Origin: Sphingomonas bacterium
GTDB taxonomy: Bacteria; Pseudomonadota; Alphaproteobacteria; Sphingomonadales; Sphingomonadaceae
Reading direction: 5' to 3'
NCBI RefSeq assembly: GCF_028289855.1
Contig: NZ_JAQGKZ010000016.1
Coordinates: forward strand, 1-47,227
DNA length: 47,227 nucleotides
In this document: positions 27,525 through 34,146 of the stretch, one piece after another
Numbering within the stretch: the first letter of the stretch is position 1
Layout: the number at the start of each line of letters is the position of its first letter
Program-made: the position numbers and the translations under genes
The notes under the pieces: model-generated
The model's input: only the letters and a program-made list of their open reading frames with translations
Database searches by the model: none
What the model was told of the DNA's origin: nothing

Positions 27525-29291
27525 TCAGGCAGCCTCGCTGAACTGCAATGCCGCCAGCCTAGCATATAACCCGCCACGCGCATTGAGCGTCGCGTGCGTG
27601 CCTTCCTCGACGATGCGGCCGTCGTCCATCACGATGATCCGCCCCGCCGCGCGCACCGTCGCGAGGCGGTGCGCGATGACCAGGGTCGTGCGCCCGTCCA
27701 TCAGCCGTTCGAGCGCTTGCTGGACCAATTGCTCGCTTCCCGCGTCGAGCGCGCTGGTCGCTTCGTCGAGCAGCAGGATCGGCGCGTCGCGCAGCAATGC
27801 GCGGGCGATCGCGAGCCGCTGGCGTTGCCCGCCCGACAGCCGCGCGCCGCCTTCGCCCATGAACGTGTCGAGCCCGTCGGGCAGTTTGCGCAGGAATTCG
27901 GCGGCATTGGCCGCCTCGGCGGCGGCCCAGATCGCGTCGTCGCTCGCGTCCCAGTCGCCGTAGCGGATATTATCGCGCGCCGAGGCGCCGAAGATCACCG
28001 TTTCCTGCGGCACCATCGCGATGCGGCGGCGGATCGCGGCGGGATCGGCGGCGGGCAACGGTACGCCGTCGATCGCGATCTCGCCGCTATCCGGGTCGTA
28101 AAAGCGTTGGAGAAGCTGGAACAAGGTGGACTTGCCCGCGCCTGATGGTCCGACCACCGCAACGGTCTCCCCCGGCGCAACGTCGAGCGAAAAATCCACC
28201 AGTGCCGACACGTCGCGCCGTGTCGGATAGCGAAACGCGACATGGTTGAAACGGATCGCACCGCGCGCCGGTTCGGGCAGCGCGACGGGGCTGGCGGGCG
28301 CCGCGATCCCCGGCTGCATCACGAGCAACTCGCCAAGCCGCTCGGCGGCGCCGGCGGCACGCAGCAAATCGCCATAGACTTCGCTCAGCGCGCCGAATGC
28401 GCCGGCGACGAGCACGCTGGTCGTCACGAACGCCAGCAGCGTGCCCGGCGAAATGACCCCCGCCGACACCGCGCCCAGTGTCGTGCGGAGAAGCAGGGAG
28501 AGCCCGCCAAACAGCAGCCCGATCACCATCGACGTCATCAGCGCGCGGATCAGGATCCGGCGCTTGGCCGCGACGAACCCGCGGTCGACCGCGCCGGCGA
28601 ATCGCTCGGCCTCGCGCCGCTCTTGCGAGAACGCCTGAACCACCTTCATCGCCGACAGGGTCTCGACCGCCATTGCGCCGATATCGGCGATGCGGTCCTG
28701 GCTCGACCGCGAGTGACCGCGGACGCGGCGGCCGAGGAGCACGAGCGGCAGAACGAGGACCGGAATGCCGATCATCAGCATGCCGGCCAAGCCTGGGTCG
28801 TAATAGAACAACAGCGCCACGCCGCCGACGCCGGTGAGCAGATTGCGTAGCGCGACCGAGACGGTGGTGCCGACCGCCATTTCGATCTGTGCGGTATCGG
28901 CGGTCAGCCGCGACGCGATTTCCGACGGGCGGTTTTCCTCGAACCAGCCGGGTTCCAGCCGCAACAAATTGGATTGCACCGCGACCCGTACATCGGCGAC
29001 CGTTCGCTCGCCCAGCCACGAAACGAAGTAGAACCGGATAGCGGTTGCGATCGCCAGCACGCCGACCAGCGCGAATAGCGCGGTGAAGGCGCGGTTTTCA
29101 CCCAGCCCGGACCGGCCATCGACCACCATTTTCAGAATCCAGGTGAGGCTCAGCGTCGCCCCCGTGGTGGTGAGCAACGCGGCCAACGCGATCGCCAGAT
29201 GGCCGGGATAGCGACTGACTGCGCGCCAGACCATCATCAGGCTACCGAGCTTGCGGCCCGGTTTCGGTGCGTCGGTAAGGGGATCGGCCAT
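27525..29291 (-). CDS. ABC exporter, fused permease/ATPase (MsbA/lipid-exporter type)
   Basis: 588-aa half-transporter of the type IV exporter class; works as a homodimer. The N-terminal 300 residues hold six TM helices (ABC_membrane). ATPase domain: Walker A GPSGAGKST with Lys387, signature LSGGQRQRL, Walker B ILLLDEATSALD and the H-loop VIAHRL. Closest in pattern to MsbA/lipid A or multidrug-type exporters in alphaproteobacteria. Start ATG 29291 removes an eight-residue upstream extension that lacks support. Likely cotranscribed with the downstream reductase-like gene. Confidence 0.92.
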   Translation of the reverse strand: MADPLTDAPKPGRKLGSLMMVWRAVSRYPGHLAIALAALLTTTGATLSLTWILKMVVDGRSGLGENRAFTALFALVGVLAIATAIRFYFVSWLGERTVADVRVAVQSNLLRLEPGWFEENRPSEIASRLTADTAQIEMAVGTTVSVALRNLLTGVGGVALLFYYDPGLAGMLMIGIPVLVLPLVLLGRRVRGHSRSSQDRIADIGAMAVETLSAMKVVQAFSQERREAERFAGAVDRGFVAAKRRILIRALMTSMVIGLLFGGLSLLLRTTLGAVSAGVISPGTLLAFVTTSVLVAGAFGALSEVYGDLLRAAGAAERLGELLVMQPGIAAPASPVALPEPARGAIRFNHVAFRYPTRRDVSALVDFSLDVAPGETVAVVGPSGAGKSTLFQLLQRFYDPDSGEIAIDGVPLPAADPAAIRRRIAMVPQETVIFGASARDNIRYGDWDASDDAIWAAAEAANAAEFLRKLPDGLDTFMGEGGARLSGGQRQRLAIARALLRDAPILLLDEATSALDAGSEQLVQQALERLMDGRTTLVIAHRLATVRAAGRIIVMDDGRIVEEGTHATLNARGGLYARLAALQFSEAA

Positions 29292-29323
29292 GATCGTTAC
29301 GCCGTAGAGCCGCATAGAGGATG

Positions 29324-29406
29324 CTGCAACGGCGCATCGTTAAGGCCGTTGTGTGCGCTGCAACATCGGCCTAGGGCTTGACCCCAAGTAAACGGTTACG
29401 ATGTAT
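29324..29406 (+). promoter_or_regulatory. Putative phaZ control region with repeated GCTGCAAC
   Basis: The 124-base divergent spacer before phaZ holds two direct copies of GCTGCAAC (starting about 29324 and 29357), the second inside an imperfect dyad GTTGTG...TGCAAC, and a TTGACC (29378-29383) placed 17 bases before ATGTAT (29401-29406). GC-rich TGC-containing dyads are the kind of site PhaR-type PHA regulators bind, but the resemblance is loose. Confidence 0.3.
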
Positions 29407-29415
29407 CGGGGGCCA

Positions 29416-30633
29416 ATGCTTTACAACGCATATGAAATGCAGCGGTCGATGCTGGCAGGGGCCAGCGCCTGGGCCAATTTCAGCGCCGAACTGCTGAACA
29501 ATCCGTCCTATCCGTTCTCCTATTTTGGTGGCGGGCCGGTGCTGGCATCGGCGTTGGAGGTTTTTGCGCATGCCTCCGCGCCTCGCGGCAAACCCGATTT
29601 CGGGCTCGACCGCACCGTGATCGACGGCAAGGAAATCGAGGTCGACGAGCAGATCGTTCTGCGCAAGCCGTTCGGCCAGCTCAAGCATTTTGCGCGCAAG
29701 GGCGTCGAGGGCGGCCCGCGGCTGCTGATCGTGGCGCCGATGTCGGGCCATTATGCGACGCTGCTGCGCGGGACGGTCGAGCGGATGCTGCCGTTCGCCG
29801 ACGTCTACATCACCGACTGGCGCGACGCGCGGTCGGTGCCGTTGAGCGACGGGACGTTCGACCTCGACGATTACGTCGATTATCTGATCGAGTTCATGGA
29901 GAAGGTCGGGCCGGGCGCGCACATGCTCGCGGTCTGCCAGCCGTCGGTGCCGTGCTACGCCGCCGCTTGCCTGATGAGCGCGGACAAGAATCCGTGCCGG
30001 CCCAGGACGCTGACCTTGATGGGTGGCCCGATCGACACACGCGAAGCGCCGACCGCGGTCAACACGCTGGCGACCGAGCGCCCGTTCTCCTGGTTCGAAC
30101 AGAATGTCATCGCGACCGTGCCGATCAACTATCCGGGTGCCGGTCGCCGCGTCTATCCGGGTTTCCTGCAACTCGCCGGGTTCATGACAATGAATCTCGG
30201 CAACCACATGACCTCGCATTGGGAGATGTTCAAACACCTCGTCCAGGGCGAGGATGTCGAGGCCGATGCGACCAAGGATTTCTACGGGGAGTATCGCTCG
30301 GTCTGCGACATGACCGCCGAATTCTACCTCCAGACGATCGATGTGGTGTTCCAGCACCACAAATTGCCCAAAGGCGAGATGATGCACCGCGGGCGGCGGG
30401 TCGATCCCGGCGCGATCACCGACATCGCGCTGCTGGCGATCGAAGGCGAGCGCGACGATATTTCGGGGCTCGGCCAGACCAAGGCGGCGCTGACCATCGC
30501 GACCAATTTGCCGGAAGCCGAGAAGAAGTATCTCGTCGCCGACGCCGGGCATTACGGCATCTTCAACGGCAGCAAGTGGCGCACGCAAATCGCGCCGGTC
30601 GTCGAACAGTGGATCGCCGCGCACGACGCTTGA
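29416..30633 (+). CDS. phaZ: Intracellular polyhydroxyalkanoate depolymerase
   Basis: 405 aa, intracellular (granule-associated) PHB depolymerase of the Ralstonia PhaZ1 family. No signal peptide. The nucleophile is a cysteine as in PhaZ1: Cys174 in AVCQPSVP, with Asp347 (EGERDD) and His379 (DAGHYGIF); spacing agrees with the PhaZ1 triad. N-terminus MLYNAYEMQRSML and MSGHYATLLRGTVERMLP are family-typical. ATG 29416 is preferred over 29401 since GGGGG lies between them. Neighbouring thiolase and MaoC genes fit acyl-CoA/PHA turnover. Confidence 0.94.
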   Translation: MLYNAYEMQRSMLAGASAWANFSAELLNNPSYPFSYFGGGPVLASALEVFAHASAPRGKPDFGLDRTVIDGKEIEVDEQIVLRKPFGQLKHFARKGVEGGPRLLIVAPMSGHYATLLRGTVERMLPFADVYITDWRDARSVPLSDGTFDLDDYVDYLIEFMEKVGPGAHMLAVCQPSVPCYAAACLMSADKNPCRPRTLTLMGGPIDTREAPTAVNTLATERPFSWFEQNVIATVPINYPGAGRRVYPGFLQLAGFMTMNLGNHMTSHWEMFKHLVQGEDVEADATKDFYGEYRSVCDMTAEFYLQTIDVVFQHHKLPKGEMMHRGRRVDPGAITDIALLAIEGERDDISGLGQTKAALTIATNLPEAEKKYLVADAGHYGIFNGSKWRTQIAPVVEQWIAAHDA

Positions 30634-30643
30634 TCCCGTGCAG

Positions 30644-31141
30644 CTAACGCAGCTTATCGAGCGCTTCCCTGATCCTTGGCTCGCGGATTGTCGCAGGGTT
30701 AGCAGCGGCAGTAACTTTGCCGTTTGTTACGAACAGCACGAATATCCCGCCCGACGCCGATGTCGCAACTGCATCGGTCGAACCCTCGCACATGCCCGAA
30801 TCGCCCGGATAAACACGAAGCGCCCTCTGCGGCTTCTGGCCTTTCAGTAAGTTGGACGTAAGTGCGACTGCATAAGTGCGCACGTCCGTCCATCGTGCCC
30901 AAAAGGGTTGGAGGCGGACAACTTTGGCAAGAACTACCGTCGTTGCGCTATCCCATTGGGAAGCTTCCCATGACGACATCGAAGCATCGTTGAACGCTTT
31001 GATCCTCGCCGCATAGGCAATGCCCGATTCGCTCTGCGTCTGTGCTGGCGGCGGCAGTATCGAACAAGCCAGCGCGGTACCCGAGAATGTCAGGGCGGCA
31101 CCGGCGGTCGCGAATGCCACTAGTCGAGTGAAGTCAGGCAT
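30644..31141 (-). CDS. Secreted protein of unknown family
   Basis: 165 aa with a Sec signal peptide (about 1-25, cleavage near TALA-CSILPP). Three cysteines; Cys26 directly after the signal makes a lipoprotein possible though the preceding residues (TALAC) fit a lipobox only loosely. Central segment TTVVLAKVVRL ... VRTYAVALTSNLLKGQ then LRVYPGDSGMCEG resembles the OB-fold/NTR layout of small secreted proteins (TIMP-like), where Cys-x-Ala at the N-terminus is also common; this is only a shape similarity. Codon usage is more A/T-rich than neighbours. It ends 10 bases from phaZ on the opposite strand. Confidence 0.75.
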   Translation of the reverse strand: MPDFTRLVAFATAGAALTFSGTALACSILPPPAQTQSESGIAYAARIKAFNDASMSSWEASQWDSATTVVLAKVVRLQPFWARWTDVRTYAVALTSNLLKGQKPQRALRVYPGDSGMCEGSTDAVATSASGGIFVLFVTNGKVTAAANPATIREPRIREALDKLR

Positions 31142-31184
31142 TGTCGCAAAATGCCGCGATCCGACGACTTAGGCAAAGTCTATA

Positions 31185-31661
31185 TCAGGCGGCCGTGGTG
31201 CTTACCTTCGCGTGACTGCCTTCTTCGCCCGCGTCGATCTTGGCGCCGAACAGCATCTTGACCTTGCCCGACAGCGACATGTCGGTTTCCCAGAATTCGG
31301 CATCCGATATGTCGAAGCGCAGCAGCGCGAGGTTGGGGTCGTCCTTGCCGCCCGGAAACCATGCCTCGACTTGCTTGTTCCAGAGCTTGTCGATCATCGC
31401 GAAATCGTTGTCGACCCGCGCCGTGCCGGCCAGGCACGCGAAGAAATCGTGCCCCTTGGACACGAACTGCACCATCGCGGCTTCGCCGGCGGCGAGGCGA
31501 TTGTCCTTGCCGATGAAGAAGAACAAGGTGTCGACCTGATCCTCGTCGAGCTGCGCGGTCAGTGGCTCGCTATGCCCGCCATCGTCGAGCCCGATCATTA
31601 CGAACGGGCTGGCAGCGAGCTTCTTCCAGAAATGCTGCTTGATTTCCTGTTGGTCAGCCAT
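31185..31661 (-). CDS. Pyridoxamine 5'-phosphate oxidase-like general stress protein
   Basis: 158-aa split-barrel flavin/F420-binding type protein (Pyridox_ox_2, general stress protein 26 group). Features: KKLAASPFVMIGLDDGGHSEPLTAQ at the N-terminus, FFFIGKDNRLAAGEA, and LAGTARVDNDFAMIDKLWNKQVEAWFPGGKDDPNLALLRFD, the hallmark stretch of the family. Probably binds FMN; reaction unknown. A good EcfG-type promoter lies just upstream (31689-31713), in keeping with a stress role. Confidence 0.9.
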   Translation of the reverse strand: MADQQEIKQHFWKKLAASPFVMIGLDDGGHSEPLTAQLDEDQVDTLFFFIGKDNRLAAGEAAMVQFVSKGHDFFACLAGTARVDNDFAMIDKLWNKQVEAWFPGGKDDPNLALLRFDISDAEFWETDMSLSGKVKMLFGAKIDAGEEGSHAKVSTTAA

Positions 31662-31688
31662 GTGGTTTCTCCTCAGATACGAGGAGAC

Positions 31689-31713
31689 AACGCCCGCGGC
31701 GGTTTAGGTTTCC
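31689..31713 (-). promoter_or_regulatory. EcfG-type general stress promoter upstream of the stress protein gene
   Basis: On the minus strand GGAAA (31713-31709), 16 bases, CGTT (31692-31689). The general stress response sigma factor EcfG of alphaproteobacteria reads GGAAC-N16/17-CGTT; the -10 is exact and the -35 has one mismatch. The -10 ends 27 bases before the ATG. It overlaps the 3' end of the DUF805 gene. Confidence 0.6.
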
Positions 31714-32252
31714 GCCAGCGCCAACGCGGGTTGGGCATCGAGGCGGGGATCAGGGCCGAAGCGATTTGCTCCGCCAGTGCCGGGCAGCAAATAAAACGCA
31801 AAATTGGCGATTATTATCGCAACGAAGACAATGCTCGAGGTGATCGTCAACGGACTCCAGCCGATCGTTCGATGCAGATTAATCGGCCCCGGAGCTAAGT
31901 TCATGTCGAGGTCGTTGCCCGCCGGAGCAAACCACCAGTTCAGCGCGAACAGCGTAACGGCGATCAGCGGCAAAGCCGCCCATCGACCACTCCTGCTCTG
32001 ATCATGTAAGCGGCGGACCAGCAACGGAATCCACGGCCAGTTCCAGAGAACAAACCAGATGCTCTCGATCACGCGCTCAAATGCAGATGGGGGGTAGCTG
32101 TAAAGGAAATAAATCAGGCTCGACAGGAGGCCGAGCAGCCAGAACGACAGGACTTCGGTCCGCGTCGAGCGCCCGCGAAACTGGAACATATCGACGAACG
32201 GCCGGAACGCCAGCCGTAGCGACACCTTGTTTGGACCATAGTCGCTGCGCAT
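31704..32252 (-). CDS. DUF805 family inner-membrane protein
   Basis: 182 aa, four TM helices. DUF805 signatures: FRPFVDMFQFRGRSTRTEVLSFWLL at the N-terminus and VRRLHDQSRSGRWAALPLI after helix 2. The ATG at 32252 (MRSDYGPNK) fits; twelve further upstream residues are open but lack support. Noticeably lower GC than the thiolase gene before it. Function of the family is unknown. Confidence 0.87.
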   Translation of the reverse strand: MRSDYGPNKVSLRLAFRPFVDMFQFRGRSTRTEVLSFWLLGLLSSLIYFLYSYPPSAFERVIESIWFVLWNWPWIPLLVRRLHDQSRSGRWAALPLIAVTLFALNWWFAPAGNDLDMNLAPGPINLHRTIGWSPLTITSSIVFVAIIIANFAFYLLPGTGGANRFGPDPRLDAQPALALAET

Positions 32253-32291
32253 GGAGCGGAGGGTGCGTGCCGCGCCCTCCGCCGTCAAGCG

Positions 32292-33470
32292 TCAGAGAAC
32301 CTCGAACAGCCCCGCCGCGCCCTGGCCGCCGCCGACGCACATTGTCACGACGACGTACTTCGCGCCGCGGCGCTTGCCCTCGATCAGCGCGTGTCCCGTA
32401 CAGCGCGCGCCGGTCATGCCGTAGGGGTGGCCGATCGAGATCGACCCGCCGTTGACGTTGAGCAGCTCGTCGGGAATGCCCAGCTTGTCGCGGCAGTAGA
32501 GCACCTGCACCGCGAAGGCTTCGTTGAGCTCCCATAGCCCGATGTCGTTCATCGTCAGCCCGTTGCGCTCAAGCAATTTGGGGATCGCGAAGACCGGACC
32601 GATACCCATCTCGTCGGGCTCGGTGCCCGCGACCGCCATGCCTACATAGCGGCCGAGCGGGGTCAACCCGCGCTTCGCGGCGAGCGATTCCTCCATCAGC
32701 ACACTCGCCGACGATCCGTCCGACAGCTGCGACGCGTTGCCCGCGGTCACGGTGAAATCGGGGCCGAGCACCGGCTGCAGCCCGCGCAGACCCTCGATCG
32801 AGGTTTCGGGGCGATTGCCCTCGTCCTTGCTGATCGTCACCTCGTGGTGCGTGACTTCCTTGGTTTCCTTGTTGGTCATCGCCATCGTCGCTTTGACCGG
32901 CACGATCTCGGCGTCGAAATAGCCCGCTTGCTGCGCCGCGGCGGTGCGCTGCTGCGACTGGAGCGCGTAATCGTCGCACACCTCGCGGCTGATATTGTAG
33001 CGCTTGGCCACGACCTCGGCGGTCTGCAGCATCGGCATGTAGACGTCCTTGTGCATCGCCAGCAGCTCGTCGTCGCGGCCGACGCGCATCTGCGGGGTCT
33101 GCACCATGGAGATCGATTCGACCCCGCCGCCGACCGTCACGTCCATGTTGTCGACGATGATCTGCTTGGCCGCGGTGGCGATCGCCATCAGGCCCGACGC
33201 GCATTGGCGATCGATCGACTGGCCCGCGACCGAGACTGGGAGGCCGGCACGGAGCAGCGAGGTGCGCGCGATGTTGCCCGCCTGCACGCCCTGCTGAAGC
33301 GCGGAGCCGAACACGACGTCCTGCACTTCGGCCGGGTCGATCCCGGCGCGCTCGACCGCGGCCTTGATCGAGTGGCTGGCGAGCGTCGGCGACGGCGTGT
33401 TGTTGAACCCGCCGCGATACGCGCGGCCGATCGGGGTACGTGCGGTGGAGACGATGACGGCGGAGCGCAT
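32292..33470 (-). CDS. Acetyl-CoA C-acyltransferase (thiolase)
   Basis: 392-aa thiolase, cleaving or forming beta-ketoacyl-CoA. Nucleophile Cys90 ([12 protein letters not shown]), catalytic His in [15 protein letters not shown] and second Cys in [16 protein letters not shown]. The pattern is closest to FadA/degradative-type enzymes widespread in sphingomonads; a role in PHA synthesis (PhaA) cannot be excluded. AAAGGA ribosome-binding site sits between the start and the left arm of repeat element C. Confidence 0.93.
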   Translation of the reverse strand: MRSAVIVSTARTPIGRAYRGGFNNTPSPTLASHSIKAAVERAGIDPAEVQDVVFGSALQQGVQAGNIARTSLLRAGLPVSVAGQSIDRQCASGLMAIATAAKQIIVDNMDVTVGGGVESISMVQTPQMRVGRDDELLAMHKDVYMPMLQTAEVVAKRYNISREVCDDYALQSQQRTAAAQQAGYFDAEIVPVKATMAMTNKETKEVTHHEVTISKDEGNRPETSIEGLRGLQPVLGPDFTVTAGNASQLSDGSSASVLMEESLAAKRGLTPLGRYVGMAVAGTEPDEMGIGPVFAIPKLLERNGLTMNDIGLWELNEAFAVQVLYCRDKLGIPDELLNVNGGSISIGHPYGMTGARCTGHALIEGKRRGAKYVVVTMCVGGGQGAAGLFEVL

Positions 33471-33481
33471 TTCAATCCTTT

Positions 33482-33574
33482 CGTCGTCCCGGCGGAGGCC
33501 GGGACCGCTGAGTTAGGGTGCGCTGCCGGCGTTGCTAGGGCAACCCGGCGGCCCCGGCCTCCGCCGGGGCGACG
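33482..33574. repeat. Twin-palindrome repeat element C
   Basis: Left arm 33482-33510, right arm 33545-33574, inverted, 34-base spacer. Each arm starts CGTC and forms an 8-bp stem with loop GGAG: GTCCCGGC/GCCGGGAC and GCCCCGGC/GCCGGGGC. The first stem base pairs differ by compensation (G-C, T-A or C-G). It sits between the maoC-like and thiolase genes, in the same transcript direction, and ends 11 bases before the thiolase start. Confidence 0.87.
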
Positions 33575-33581
33575 CATTACG

Positions 33582-34049
33582 TCAAACGAAAATCTGGCTG
33601 ATCCATTCGGCGATCAGGGCGGGCTTGTCCTTGCCCTCGATCTCGACGGTGAACTCGTTGGTCTGCTGCCACTGGCCGGGGCGCTTTTCGATCAGCTCCA
33701 TCAGCTTGAAGCGGCCGCGCACCTTGCTGCCCGATGGTACCGGGGTCAGGAAGCGGACTTTGTTGCCGCCGTAATTGACCCCCATTTTTACGCCCTCGAT
33801 CCGCGGCTGGTCAGCCTTGGACGCCAGCAACGGCATCAGCGACAGCGTTAGGAAACCGTGCGCGATGGTCCCGCCGAACGGGGTTATCTTGGCCATTTCG
33901 GGGTTCACGTGAATGAACTGATGATCACCCGTCGCGTCGGCGAACTTGTTGATCATGTCCTGGCTGACCTCGACCCAATCGGACACGCTCTCGCGCCCGA
34001 TCTGCGTGGCCAGATCCTGGATGGTGACGGTGTCGGTCGTGGTGGCCAC
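33582..34049 (-). CDS. MaoC-like (R)-specific enoyl-CoA hydratase
   Basis: 155-aa single hotdog hydratase. MaoC motif: FADATGDHQFIHVNP with catalytic Asp38 and His43, followed by AHGFLTLSLMP. Hydrates trans-2-enoyl-CoA to (R)-3-hydroxyacyl-CoA; the product can enter PHA synthesis or beta-oxidation. Start is GTG at 34049 with GAGAGGGGA six bases upstream; an ATG overlapping it is out of frame. With the thiolase downstream forms a small acyl-CoA operon. Confidence 0.9.
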   Translation of the reverse strand: MATTTDTVTIQDLATQIGRESVSDWVEVSQDMINKFADATGDHQFIHVNPEMAKITPFGGTIAHGFLTLSLMPLLASKADQPRIEGVKMGVNYGGNKVRFLTPVPSGSKVRGRFKLMELIEKRPGQWQQTNEFTVEIEGKDKPALIAEWISQIFV

Positions 34050-34146
34050 GGCATTCCCCTCTCGGACATTTTTGCGCATAGCGCGTCGAACCCCATATGC
34101 GCGAGCGCGGCGATCCCGCAAGCCTCGCTAGACCGGAAACCGGAAA

